Shown here one piece after another: positions 15,485-23,823 of a DNA stretch of 62,978 bases. Within the stretch, counting starts at the first letter, position 1; each line of letters begins with the position of its first letter. The stretch lies in assembly GCA_016190145.1 (NCBI GenBank), contig JACPRD010000026.1, forward strand, positions 1 to 62,978, given 5' to 3'. This stretch comes from Planctomycetota bacterium. Its GTDB lineage: Bacteria; Planctomycetota; MHYJ01; WSZJ01. The notes beneath the pieces were generated by a model. That model saw only the letters and a list, made by a program, of their open reading frames with translations. It had not been told where the DNA came from and made no database searches. The translations under genes and the position numbers were made by a program.

Positions 15485-16123
15485 CTATTTCCTCCCCGCG
15501 AATTCGCCGATATTGCCGTTCTTCCGGAAGGTCCGGAGCTCGTCCTGCCACCTGTCCCGGATCGGCTGCGCCTTGAGCCGCAGCTCCTCGATCTGTTTCC
15601 TGGTCTGCTCGGCCTCCGGCGTGTCCTTCTTGTTCTGCATGAGCAGGAGTTCGAGATGCTCCTCGGCCACCTCCAGCTCCGGGAGTCCGCGCGTCTCATA
15701 GATCCACGGCAGAACCTCCAACTCGTAGACTTTGGACAGGCCCGGGTCGTCCTTGCGCAGTTGGCCCTCGACCTCGGGGTCGAAGCCCTTCACGTACGCG
15801 CCTTCCTGCGTCGTGTTGGCCGTGCCACCGCCGCCGGCGCCGGAGGTCTCGCTCATCGTCTTCTCGTCACCTGCGGAGTAGAGGTCGCTTTCGGCGATCC
15901 AGCCCACCTTGCCGCTGGGGAGCTTCACCTCCACCCACCCGTCCTGCGTCTTTCCCGTCGTCTCCAGTCGGTCGCCGGATTTCGCCCTGCCAACCTCGTC
16001 GCTGAATTCCGTGGTGTCCGAGCGGACGAAGGGGTCCTTGCTCGAGACAAGCCGCTGTTCCGCCATGATCGCGGCGGCAAACAGCAGCACGTACCAGGCG
16101 CCGAGCACCAAATTCCTTCTCAT
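15485..16123 (-). CDS. Membrane-anchored SH3-domain protein
   Basis: A 212-residue protein. The N-terminus MRRNLVLGAWYVLLFAAAI is a signal anchor. Residues about 45-85 form a bacterial SH3 domain (AKSGDRLETTGKTQDGWVEV then GKVGWIAESDL). The second half is charged and helical. AAGGAGG lies eight bases before the ATG chosen here; a GTG nine bases earlier falls inside that site and is unlikely. It follows the CHASE2 cyclase by 21 bases and precedes the M48 gene by two. Confidence 0.75.
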   Translation of the reverse strand: MRRNLVLGAWYVLLFAAAIMAEQRLVSSKDPFVRSDTTEFSDEVGRAKSGDRLETTGKTQDGWVEVKLPSGKVGWIAESDLYSAGDEKTMSETSGAGGGGTANTTQEGAYVKGFDPEVEGQLRKDDPGLSKVYELEVLPWIYETRGLPELEVAEEHLELLLMQNKKDTPEAEQTRKQIEELRLKAQPIRDRWQDELRTFRKNGNIGEFAGRK

Positions 16124-16144
16124 CGCTGTCACCTCCTTAATGGG

Positions 16145-18322
16145 CTACTTGTCCTTCTTCTCGTAAATGTACGTCCACCCCGGCTCGGGCGGCTTCTCGA
16201 TCAGGCGAAGCGACCGTTCGAGGTACAGTTTCGACGGCCCATCGTCCGGCTTGATCTCAAGTGCTTCCCGGAACTGCCGCTCCGCCGCCGCGAACTGCTT
16301 CAGACGGTAGGCCTGCAAACCCACCGTGTACGGCTCCAGGAGCCTCTTCGTCCGCTCGTCAAGCTGCCCTTTTTCGCACAAAAGCTCGTAAACCGTCACG
16401 GGAATCTGCTTTCCCTTCACCTTGATCAGGTCCAGCTCCCGCAGCTCCATGGAGCCCTTCACCAGCTCGTACGTGTCCGGCCCGATCATCATGAACGTCG
16501 CGTAGTCCTTGTTCGCGCCTTCGAGCCGGCTCGCCAGGTTCACCGGGTCGCCCATCATCGTGTAATTGAACTTATCGTCGCTTCCCATGTTCCCGAAAAT
16601 CATCGTCCCCGTGTTGATCCCGATGCGCGCCACCACCGTGACGCCGTACGCCTTGATCCACCGCTCGCGCAGCCCCGCCAGCTCCTTCTGGTTGTCCAGC
16701 GCCGCCCGGCACGCGAGCACCGCGTGGTCCGGCTGCACGATCGGCGCATTCCAGAACGCCACGATCGCGTCGCCTTCGTACTTGTCGACGGTGCCGTAGA
16801 AGCGCTTGATCGACTGGGTCATGAGCGTGAGGTACTCGTTCATGCGAGCGACGAGCTCGGCCGCGGTCATCTTCTCGCTCATCGCCGTGAAGCCGGAGAG
16901 GTCGCTGAAGAACGCGGTGCCGACGCGCTCTTCGCCGCCGAGCTTGAAGAGCCCGGGGTTTTCCTCGAGGAGCTTAACGTACTCCGGCGTGAGGTACGTG
17001 CCGAACTTGTTCCGGATGTCGCGTTTCTGGCGTCCCTCGACCGCGTAGTTCACGAGGGCCGAGCCGAGGGTCGCGAAGACGAGCGAGCCCATTGGCGACA
17101 CGACGTCGAGCCAGACGTGATACCGGTCCAGGACGTGCCAGGCCAGCGCCGCCCAGATCAGCCCGACGAGAGCGACCAGGGGAAGTGCGAAGCGGATGCG
17201 CAGGAACATGCCGAGGACGCCGGCGAAGAGGGCGAGGAAGAAGACGGCGAGGGAGATGGCGGGGCGGGAGACCCGGCGCGTCTCGGCGATCTTCAACATG
17301 GTATCGATGGCCATCGCGTGGACTTCGACGCCGAGGCCCGTGCCGAGGGGGGTGACCTTGAAGTCGAAGAGGCCCTCGGCGGCGGCGCCGACGAGGACGA
17401 CCTTGTCCTTGAAATCGGCGGGGTCGTAGGGGTGGAGCGCGGTCTTCTTCGAGCGGCGCGCGATTTCGTTGTCGATGACTCCGCCGAGTGAGTATTCGCG
17501 GGGGTTGAAGGCCTTACGGGCGGCGTGCCAGTTGAGCTGGAACGTCCCGTGGTCGTCGACGGGGATGAAGTTATCGCCGATGCGGAACCCGCGGTCCTCG
17601 AGGGTCGCGGGCTTGCCGAGGAGTTCGGCCGTGAGCGCGACGCCGGGAGACAGGAAGGCGTTTCCCTTGTACGCGTGGCCCACCGGATAGCGACGGGCGA
17701 CGCCGTCGGGGTCCTTCTCGTCGCGGCCTAAGGTCGGGCTGAGGATGCCGCGGGCGGTGGGGATGTACTCCGGAAGAGGCGCGGAGACGGTGTCGAACGA
17801 TCGCATCCAGCCCGGCGCGGGCCCGGCTGAGCGCTTCAGCAGCTCGGGGATGCGATCAGGGTCCCGCTGGACGCGGGCATCGAAGGTGGCGAGGAGGTAG
17901 ACGTTTCCGCACTCCTGCATCGCCTCGGCGAGCTTGATGTCTTTTTGGGGTAAACGGCCGTGTTCGTCCTGGAAGGAGAGATCGAAGAACACGGCCCTGG
18001 CGCCCGCCGCGTGAAACCAGCGCGCGGCAAGGGCGTAGGTTTCGCGGTGCCAAGGCCAGCGAAGGTTGAGTTGGCTGGCGAATCTGTCGATGTCGCTGTC
18101 GGTGATCTCGACCACCACGATCCGGGGATCCTCGGTCTGGGCGGCTTCGATCGCGCGGTACCGCCTGTCGAGTGTGTCACGTTCCCAGGCTTCGACGATT
18201 TCTGCGCGGCCGAACGCCGCGACGAAGACTCCGACGAGGAGGGCGACGCCCGCGCCCTCGACGACGCGGCGGGTTTTGGAGTGAGCGTGGAGGCCGTCGC
18301 GGATTCGCCGGAAGGTATTCAC
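16145..18322 (-). CDS. CHASE2-sensor class III adenylate/guanylate cyclase
   Basis: A 725-residue membrane protein. One N-terminal membrane helix (about 22-41), an extracellular CHASE2 sensor to about residue 355, three further helices (about 365-435), then a class III cyclase with complete chemistry: FFSDLSGFTAMSE and DKYEGDAIVAFWN (metal aspartates; the lysine favours ATP), and MMGDPVNLASRLEG (Asn and Arg). A short TPR-like tail follows (AAERQFREALEIKPDD). The GTG start is preceded by TAGAAT at nine bases. First gene of the seven-gene M48 operon, so cAMP made here may be linked to envelope status. Confidence 0.93.
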   Translation of the reverse strand: MNTFRRIRDGLHAHSKTRRVVEGAGVALLVGVFVAAFGRAEIVEAWERDTLDRRYRAIEAAQTEDPRIVVVEITDSDIDRFASQLNLRWPWHRETYALAARWFHAAGARAVFFDLSFQDEHGRLPQKDIKLAEAMQECGNVYLLATFDARVQRDPDRIPELLKRSAGPAPGWMRSFDTVSAPLPEYIPTARGILSPTLGRDEKDPDGVARRYPVGHAYKGNAFLSPGVALTAELLGKPATLEDRGFRIGDNFIPVDDHGTFQLNWHAARKAFNPREYSLGGVIDNEIARRSKKTALHPYDPADFKDKVVLVGAAAEGLFDFKVTPLGTGLGVEVHAMAIDTMLKIAETRRVSRPAISLAVFFLALFAGVLGMFLRIRFALPLVALVGLIWAALAWHVLDRYHVWLDVVSPMGSLVFATLGSALVNYAVEGRQKRDIRNKFGTYLTPEYVKLLEENPGLFKLGGEERVGTAFFSDLSGFTAMSEKMTAAELVARMNEYLTLMTQSIKRFYGTVDKYEGDAIVAFWNAPIVQPDHAVLACRAALDNQKELAGLRERWIKAYGVTVVARIGINTGTMIFGNMGSDDKFNYTMMGDPVNLASRLEGANKDYATFMMIGPDTYELVKGSMELRELDLIKVKGKQIPVTVYELLCEKGQLDERTKRLLEPYTVGLQAYRLKQFAAAERQFREALEIKPDDGPSKLYLERSLRLIEKPPEPGWTYIYEKKDK

Positions 18323-18331
18323 GGGCGGGTG

Positions 18332-18337
18332 ATTCTA
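18332..18337 (-). promoter_or_regulatory. Minus-10-like TAGAAT before the CHASE2 cyclase
   Basis: TAGAAT on the minus strand, then nine bases (CACCCGCCC), then the GTG start. No ribosome-binding site fits, so a leaderless message is likely. Confidence 0.45.
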
Positions 18338-18502
18338 CACGACGTGCTGCGTCTTAGCCCTCGATCAGAATTTGAGAGGAAACGGTCCTGGGAGTTTTCA
18401 TCGGCAGACCCGCAGGTTCACCGTGAAGAGGTGCCTGGCGAGCCGGCCGACTCCGCTTCCCAGTCCGGTTCTTTCTCAAACACTGTCAGGCAAAGCACTT
18501 TC

Positions 18503-18601
18503 TGAGAACGCGGGGGAACTCGATCGGAGGGGCGGTCGGGGCGAGGAAGCGAAGCGAGCGAGGTCCGACCGGCCCGGAGATCCAGTTTCCCCGCGTTCTC
18601 A
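18503..18601. repeat. 99-base hairpin between the cyclase operon and etfB
   Basis: Ends pair over 18 bases with one G-T wobble (TGAGAACGCGGGGGAACT with its complement at 18584-18601); inside, GGTCGG pairs with CCGACC. The tip holds GCGAAGCGAGCG. It lies between two divergent genes, so it is not simply a terminator for either, although minus-strand or plus-strand RNAs from elsewhere could use it. The rest of the 433-base gap holds only the promoters. Confidence 0.7.
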
Positions 18602-18655
18602 GGTCCGCCATTCGCATGGGGACGATTCGGACCTGTCGTGTCCTGAGGTGATTCG

Positions 18656-18683
18656 TTGACTAAACACGGGCGTTCATTAAGAT
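18656..18683 (+). promoter_or_regulatory. Sigma70-type promoter for etfB-etfA-aminotransferase
   Basis: TTGACT (18656-18661), 16-base spacer, TAAGAT (18678-18683). The RNA would begin near 18690, giving a leader of about 65 bases with AGAGGG before the etfB ATG. Confidence 0.5.
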
Positions 18684-18755
18684 GATTTCCCTTCGGACGC
18701 CGGCGCCAGGTCCGGGTAACCGCTTCCATAACATCTTGTTCCACAGAGGGTTAGA

Positions 18756-19508
18756 ATGAACATCGTCGCCTGCGTGAAGCGCGTCCCCGACTCCAGCGCG
18801 CGCATCAAGGTCGCTTCCGACGGCAAGTCCGTCGACCCCGCCGGAATCGAGTTCATCCTCAACCCCTACGACGAGTACGCCGTCGAAGAAGCGCTCCGCC
18901 TCAAGGAAAAGGCCGGTTCCGGCGAGGTCACCGTCCTCGCCCTCGGCGGACCCGAGTCCGCCGAGACCATCCGCAAGGCCCTCGCCATGGGCGCGGACCG
19001 GGGCATCCACCTCAAGGAAACCGCGCCGGGCCGCGATTTCATCGCCACCGCCCAGGCCATCGCCGCCGCCCTCAAGGACGTGAAACTCGACGCCCTCCTG
19101 TTCGGCAACAAGGCCATCGACGACGACGGCTCCCAGGTCGCCGCAATGACCGCCACGCTCCTCGGCCTGCCCTACGTCGGCGTCGTCACCAAACTCGAAG
19201 TCGCCGACGGTAAGGCCACCGCCCATCGCCCCATCGAGGGCGGCGCCGAAATCGTCGAGGTCCCCCTCCCCGCCGCCTTCTCCGCACAGAAGGGCCTCAA
19301 CGAACCCCGCTTCGCTTCACTCAAAGGCATCATGGCCGCCAAGAAGAAACCGGTGGAAGAAAAGCCGGCGGTTGCGGGCGAGCCGCGCTTGGAGCTGATC
19401 AAGCTCGAGCCGCCGCCGCCGCGCGCGGCGGGGAAGATCGTGGGGACGGGCAAGGAGGCGGTGCCGGCGCTGGTGAAGCTGCTGCGGGAAGAAGCGAAGG
19501 TGGTCTAA
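18756..19508 (+). CDS. etfB: Electron transfer flavoprotein, beta subunit
   Basis: A 250-residue subunit that binds AMP and, with EtfA, shuttles electrons from dehydrogenases such as acyl-CoA dehydrogenases to the quinone pool. The start MNIVACVKRVPDS and the body (AGIEFILNPYDEYAVEEALRL split by short loops; GNKAIDDDGSQVA) are typical, and the length is normal. The C-terminal 40 residues carry a Lys/Pro-rich linker before a last helix. etfA follows after 31 bases. No quinone oxidoreductase gene is in the window, so the dehydrogenase partner is unknown. Confidence 0.95.
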   Translation: MNIVACVKRVPDSSARIKVASDGKSVDPAGIEFILNPYDEYAVEEALRLKEKAGSGEVTVLALGGPESAETIRKALAMGADRGIHLKETAPGRDFIATAQAIAAALKDVKLDALLFGNKAIDDDGSQVAAMTATLLGLPYVGVVTKLEVADGKATAHRPIEGGAEIVEVPLPAAFSAQKGLNEPRFASLKGIMAAKKKPVEEKPAVAGEPRLELIKLEPPPPRAAGKIVGTGKEAVPALVKLLREEAKVV

Positions 19509-19539
19509 GCCGGCCCGCGTGGCCGCAAAGGAGCGTCTC

Positions 19540-20517
19540 ATGCCCGGACCGGTGCTTGTTTTCATCGAACAGCGCGAGGGAAAGTTCAAGCAGGCGTCGA
19601 TCCAGGCGCTGTGCGAGGGGCGGCGGGTGGCGACGGCGCTGGGCGTGCCTCTCGCGGCGGTCGTGATCGGAAGCGGCGTGGCGGGCGCGGCGGCGGAGCT
19701 GGGGGCCTACGGCGCGGAGTCCGTGAAGGTGGCGGACCACGAGAAGCTGAAGAGCTACGCGAACGCCGCCTGGGGGCGGATCCTGGCGAAGCAGGCGGGC
19801 GGGGCTTCGGCGCTGCTCCTGTCGGCGACGTCGACGGGCAAGGACCTTGCGGGGCACGCGGCGGCGATGCTCGGGACTTCGGTCGCGCAGGACTGCACCG
19901 AGCTGCGGGTCGAGGGCGGGCGGATTCTGGCGAAGCGGCCGGTGTACGCGGGCAAGGCATTCGCGACGGTGGCGGTGAAGGCCGGGCCGCTCGTGGCGTC
20001 GCTTCGCCCCAACGTGTTCCCGGCGACGGCGCCCGATCCCTCGAAAAAGGCCGCCGTCGAGAACCTCCCGCTGGACGCGCAGGACGCCGACTTCCGCGCG
20101 GTCGTGAAGGAGATCGTCTCGAGCGCCGCGAAGAAACTGGAGCTCACCGAGGCGAACATCATCGTCTCGGGCGGACGCGGCATGAAGGGCCCCGAGAACT
20201 GGCATCTCATCACCGACCTCGCCGCCGCCCTCGGCGCCGCGAGCGGAGCTTCCCGCGCCGTCGTGGACGCCGGCTGGCGGCCGCACGAGGAGCAGGTGGG
20301 GCAGACGGGCAAGACGGTGAGTCCGACGCTCTACATCGCCTGCGGGATCAGCGGGGCGATCCAGCACCTCGCCGGCATGAGTTCTTCGAAATTCATCGTC
20401 GCGGTCAACAAGGATCCCGACGCCCCTATTTTCAAGATCGCGGATTACGGTATCGTGGGCGACGTGTTCGAGGTCCTTCCGGCCCTCACCGCGGAGTTCA
20501 AGAAGCTCAGAGAATGA
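19540..20517 (+). CDS. etfA: Electron transfer flavoprotein, alpha subunit
   Basis: A 325-residue FAD-carrying subunit. The N-terminal Rossmann-like half begins [15 protein letters not shown]; the C-terminal FAD domain shows [33 protein letters not shown] (FAD contacts), [15 protein letters not shown] and [20 protein letters not shown]. The ATG at 19540 was preferred over a GTG 21 bases earlier because AAGGAG precedes it at seven bases. It overlaps the aminotransferase start by four bases. Confidence 0.95.
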   Translation: MPGPVLVFIEQREGKFKQASIQALCEGRRVATALGVPLAAVVIGSGVAGAAAELGAYGAESVKVADHEKLKSYANAAWGRILAKQAGGASALLLSATSTGKDLAGHAAAMLGTSVAQDCTELRVEGGRILAKRPVYAGKAFATVAVKAGPLVASLRPNVFPATAPDPSKKAAVENLPLDAQDADFRAVVKEIVSSAAKKLELTEANIIVSGGRGMKGPENWHLITDLAAALGAASGASRAVVDAGWRPHEEQVGQTGKTVSPTLYIACGISGAIQHLAGMSSSKFIVAVNKDPDAPIFKIADYGIVGDVFEVLPALTAEFKKLRE

Positions 20518-21701
20518 ACCGGCGCATCCAGGCGATTCCGTCCTCCCTTACGCTCACGATCGCGGCGCGCGCGGCCGCGATGCGGGAGAAGGGCGAGGAC
20601 GTGGTGTCGCTCTCGGCGGGGGAGCCGGACTACGACACGCCGCAGCCGGTGAAGGACGCGGCGATCAAGGCGATCCGCGAGGGGCAGACGAAGTACACGG
20701 CGTCGGCGGGGATGCCGTCGCTCCGGCGCGCGATCGCCGAGAAGCTCCTGAACGACAACGGCCTGACCTACGACCACACGAGCGTGATCGTGAGCGTCGG
20801 CGCCAAGCAGTGCCTCTACAACCTGATCTACTGCCTGCTCGACGAAGGGGACGACGCGCTGATCCCGGCGCCTTACTGGCTCTCGACGCCGGAGATGGTG
20901 AAGCTTGCCGGCGGACGGCCGGTGTTCGTGCCGTGCCCCGAGGAAGACGGCTACCCGCTCAAGGTCGATGCCCTCCGCAAGGCGTGGACCCCGAAGTCCA
21001 GGATCCTCGTCATCAACAGCCCCTGCAACCCCACCGGCGCCGTCTACTCGTGGGACGACCTCGTCGAGATCGGGACGTTCGCGCTGGAAAAGGACCTCTG
21101 CGTGATCAGCGACGAGATCTACGAGAAGATGGTCTACGACAACAAACGCCACGTCTCGATCCTGAACGCCGTTCCCGAGCTGCGCGACAGCTGCGCGCTC
21201 GTCGGCGGATTCTCGAAGACGTGGGCGATGACCGGCTGGCGCGTCGGCTACGCCGCCGGCCCGCGCGCCGTCATCGACGCCTGCGACCGCTTCCAGTCCC
21301 ACGCCACCTCCAACACCGCCACTCCGTCCCAGCACGCGGCGCTGGCGGCGCTGGCGGTGGACGACGAGTTTACGGGGCGGATGGTCAAGGAGTTCGACCG
21401 CCGCCGCCGCACCTGCATGGACCGGATCCGGAAGATTCCCGGCCTCTCGGCCGCCGAGCCCCACGGCGCCTTCTACGTCATGCTTCGCACGGACCGGCTC
21501 TACGGGAAGTCCGCGGGCGGGAAAAAGGTCACGGATTCGCTCTCGTTCTGCGAGCGGCTGCTCGACATGGAGAAGGTCGCGGCCGTGCCGGGGGCGGCGT
21601 TCGGAAGCGACCGGCACGTGCGGATCAGTTATGCGACGGGGATGGGGGCGATTGAAAAGGCGTTTGATCGGATCGAGAGGTTTGTGAAGGGGATGGAGTA
21701 A
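20514..21701 (+). CDS. Class I/II pyridoxal-phosphate aminotransferase (aspartate type)
   Basis: A 395-residue enzyme of the aspartate aminotransferase Igamma type. Visible motifs: SLSAGEPDYDTP at the N-terminus, INSPCNPTGAVYSW (substrate loop), ISDEIYEKM, and the pyridoxal-phosphate lysine in GGFSKTWAMTGWRVGY (about residue 237), then HVRISYATG with the carboxylate-binding arginine. It transfers amino groups between aspartate or a similar amino acid and 2-oxoglutarate. The ATGA overlap with etfA makes it the third gene of that operon; no metabolic reason for the pairing is evident. Confidence 0.92.
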   Translation: MNRRIQAIPSSLTLTIAARAAAMREKGEDVVSLSAGEPDYDTPQPVKDAAIKAIREGQTKYTASAGMPSLRRAIAEKLLNDNGLTYDHTSVIVSVGAKQCLYNLIYCLLDEGDDALIPAPYWLSTPEMVKLAGGRPVFVPCPEEDGYPLKVDALRKAWTPKSRILVINSPCNPTGAVYSWDDLVEIGTFALEKDLCVISDEIYEKMVYDNKRHVSILNAVPELRDSCALVGGFSKTWAMTGWRVGYAAGPRAVIDACDRFQSHATSNTATPSQHAALAALAVDDEFTGRMVKEFDRRRRTCMDRIRKIPGLSAAEPHGAFYVMLRTDRLYGKSAGGKKVTDSLSFCERLLDMEKVAAVPGAAFGSDRHVRISYATGMGAIEKAFDRIERFVKGME

Positions 21702-21712
21702 GGGCGAAGGAC

Positions 21713-21746
21713 AACTTCAAAGGCAAAAGCGCAACTTCAAAAGGCA
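21713..21746. repeat. Short array of AACTTCAAAGGCAA units
   Basis: Two units (CAACTTCAAAGGCAA and CAACTTCAAAAGGCAA) follow the aminotransferase stop. The same motif recurs at 32920-32992. No inverted partner arm is visible here, so this is a half-element. Confidence 0.5.
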
Positions 21747-21837
21747 AGGCGGCGACGTCCGGAGGCTGGGCGGACCTGCGGTCTCCGGGTTCTGGGTTGG
21801 AGATGGCGACTCGAAGTCACTCCTGGAGGAGCAGGGT

Positions 21838-22329
21838 ATGGGGTGCCGAGGAGTCTTTTTCGCGGTGACCGGCGAGCAAGTCGCGGCCCTGCTTGCTGCG
21901 GACGACGACGAAACCCTCATGAGTGTCGTCGAAGAGATCGAGGAAGCCTGGGACGCCGACAATCTTGCCGAATGCGATAAGTCCTGGGATGCCATGCACC
22001 GGGCACTCACGGACGGTCAGCTGGGGTACGGAAACGGACCATATCCGCTGAACTGCTGTGTTCTCGGCCCGAAGCAGCTTCACGAGGGCGATGACTACAT
22101 TGTTTCTCTCGTGAATGCCGAACAGGTCCAAGATGTCGCTGCGGCGCTCAAGCCCTTGGGCGAGGAATGGTTTCGGCATCGATACAGAACAATCGTCCCG
22201 AAGGACTACGCTCCGGAGTACGGGGATCAGGACATGGAGTACACGTGGGAGTACCTTCAGGCTGTAGGAGAACTCTATCGCAAGGCCGCGAGCGCGGGCC
22301 GCGCGATGGTCTTCACTGTCGACCAGTAG
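21838..22329 (+). CDS. DUF1877 (YfbM-like) protein
   Basis: A 163-residue soluble protein matching the DUF1877 pattern: MGCRGVFFAVTGEQV at the start, ECDKSWDAMHRAL, and AALKPLGEEWFRHRY. The family is widespread with no established function; E. coli YfbM belongs to it. GGAGGA lies seven bases before the ATG. The base composition is a little less GC-rich than the neighbours and the gene stands alone, which fits an acquired gene, though the evidence is weak. Confidence 0.8.
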   Translation: MGCRGVFFAVTGEQVAALLAADDDETLMSVVEEIEEAWDADNLAECDKSWDAMHRALTDGQLGYGNGPYPLNCCVLGPKQLHEGDDYIVSLVNAEQVQDVAAALKPLGEEWFRHRYRTIVPKDYAPEYGDQDMEYTWEYLQAVGELYRKAASAGRAMVFTVDQ

Positions 22330-22377
22330 TCGATCCTGCGTGAGTCTTCGTCAGGCTGAAGTCCGGCAGGCGAGGAC

Positions 22378-23703
22378 CTACCCGTCGACGTATCCAAACA
22401 CCCTTCCCCGGAAATATTCTTCGACCTTCTTCTTGTGCGCCTCCGGGATTTCGCGCCTGAACGGGAACGCCTTCGCGCGCGCGACGTAGCGGGTGAGGAA
22501 TTCCTCGAGGTATTCGCCGATCGGCTGGAGCGATTCCTCCCAGCAGCGGTCGAGCGTGTCGGCGGGGGTGTGGGCCCACATGAGCTCGACGCCGAGGCGG
22601 CCGAAGGCGGCGGTGGGGATGCCGGCGTGGGCGAAGGGGGCGTTGTCGGAGGAGTAGCATTCTTCGTCGAACTTGAAGGAAGGGCCCATTTCGGAGGAGA
22701 GGAGCTTGCAGGCGGCGACGAGCTCGGGGGGGCCGCCGACGGGGCAGTAGTTTTCGCCCATGAGGAGGCCCTGGAGGTCGACGTTCAGCATGAGGCGGTG
22801 CTGCTCGAGCGGGGACTCGTCGAGTTTCCAGCCCCATTTCTTCCGGTCGGGTTTGTGGCGCGCGTGCGCCTTCCTCAGATTCTCCACGTGCGCCGTGCTG
22901 CCGCGCAGGCCGAGCTCTTCGCAGCCGAACGTGCAGAAGCGGATCGTGCGCTTTGAGCCCGCGCGCGCGAAGACGCGGGCGAGTTCCATGACGACCGCGG
23001 CGCCGCCGGCGTTGTCCTGCGCGCCGTAGCCTGCCCAGACGGAATCGTAATGGCCGCCGACGGTGACGATTTCCCAGGGCTTTTCCGAGCCGCGCAGCAC
23101 GCCCCAGACGTTCTGCGACCTGCGCCACTCGTGGCTCACGCTCACCGTCACGCGCGCCCGCTTTGCGCGTTTCCGCAGCGCCCGGTCCGCGTCCGCGAAC
23201 CCGATCCGGAGCGTCGGAACGGCGCCGAAGGCCTCGCGCTTTTCGTGCGAGAGCTTGGTGAGGCGGGGTTCGATGAAGCGCAGGTTTTCGGCGAGGATGA
23301 TGGCGGCGGGTTTCGCGCGCATGAGTGGGGCGTACTTTTCGGGCGGGCCGAGTTCGCCGTAGAGGAGGAAGATCTGTCCGGGGCGGAACTCCGGGAGGTG
23401 GACCTCTTCGCCGGTTTCCACGAAGACGAGAGGGCCGCTGAGGCCGCGCGCCGGCGTGTTTGCGGTGGCGGCGACGGGGCGGGAGGCGACGCGGCCGAGG
23501 CCCTCGATCGTGCACTCCGACTCCGTTTTTCCGGGGATCTCGACGTCGAACGGCTCGACGGAGGCCTCGAGGCCGAGGGACCTGAAGTGGTTCAGGACGT
23601 ACTTCGAAGCGCGGCGTTCGGCGGGGGAGCCGCCGGGGCGGATGCCAACCTGTTTCGCGAGTGCGGCGAGGTGGTGGAAGGCCTGGCGGGAGGCGAAGGG
23701 CAT
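22378..23703 (-). CDS. M28-family zinc aminopeptidase-like peptidase
   Basis: A 441-residue protein with no signal peptide. After an N-terminal PA-like insertion (about 90-200), the metal ligands of M28 peptidases appear in order: GGHYDSVWAG (His), AQDNAGGAAV (bridging Asp), FGCEELGLRGS (catalytic Glu and ligand Glu), YSSDNAPFAHAGIPT (Asp) and WAHTPADTLD (His). All appear intact, so an active di-zinc aminopeptidase is expected; substrate unknown. AGGAG lies before the ATG. The 111-base gap to the ABC genes holds an AT-rich palindrome. Confidence 0.88.
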   Translation of the reverse strand: MPFASRQAFHHLAALAKQVGIRPGGSPAERRASKYVLNHFRSLGLEASVEPFDVEIPGKTESECTIEGLGRVASRPVAATANTPARGLSGPLVFVETGEEVHLPEFRPGQIFLLYGELGPPEKYAPLMRAKPAAIILAENLRFIEPRLTKLSHEKREAFGAVPTLRIGFADADRALRKRAKRARVTVSVSHEWRRSQNVWGVLRGSEKPWEIVTVGGHYDSVWAGYGAQDNAGGAAVVMELARVFARAGSKRTIRFCTFGCEELGLRGSTAHVENLRKAHARHKPDRKKWGWKLDESPLEQHRLMLNVDLQGLLMGENYCPVGGPPELVAACKLLSSEMGPSFKFDEECYSSDNAPFAHAGIPTAAFGRLGVELMWAHTPADTLDRCWEESLQPIGEYLEEFLTRYVARAKAFPFRREIPEAHKKKVEEYFRGRVFGYVDG

Positions 23704-23734
23704 GACAGGCTCCTGGGGTGGACGAGGAACGGCT

Positions 23735-23823
23735 TAATTATGAATTATGAATTTTGAATTATTAATTATGAGCCGTCCGGACGCGGCTCAAATTCAAAAT
23801 TCACAATTCAAAATTCAAAATTG
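23735..23823. repeat. AT-rich palindrome (AATTATGAATT / AATTCAAAATTC)
   Basis: About 89 bases, strikingly AT-rich for this genome. The left arm repeats AATTATGAATT and GAATTTTGAATT, the right arm AATTCAAAATTCA; the tip is GAGCCGTCCGGACGCGGCTC, a GC hairpin. It lies between the end of the ABC operon and the start of the M28 gene, and overlaps the last codons of the ABC ATPase gene. Confidence 0.75.

Noticed and set aside
16000..18322. CHASE2 cyclase TPR-like tail as a separate gene.
   Set aside because: It is in frame with the cyclase without a stop or internal start with a ribosome-binding site.
18752..18757. TAGAAT overlapping the etfB start codon as a leaderless promoter.
   Set aside because: It overlaps the ATG itself, so RNA would start inside the gene, and etfB clearly begins at that ATG; a good promoter exists at 18656-18683.
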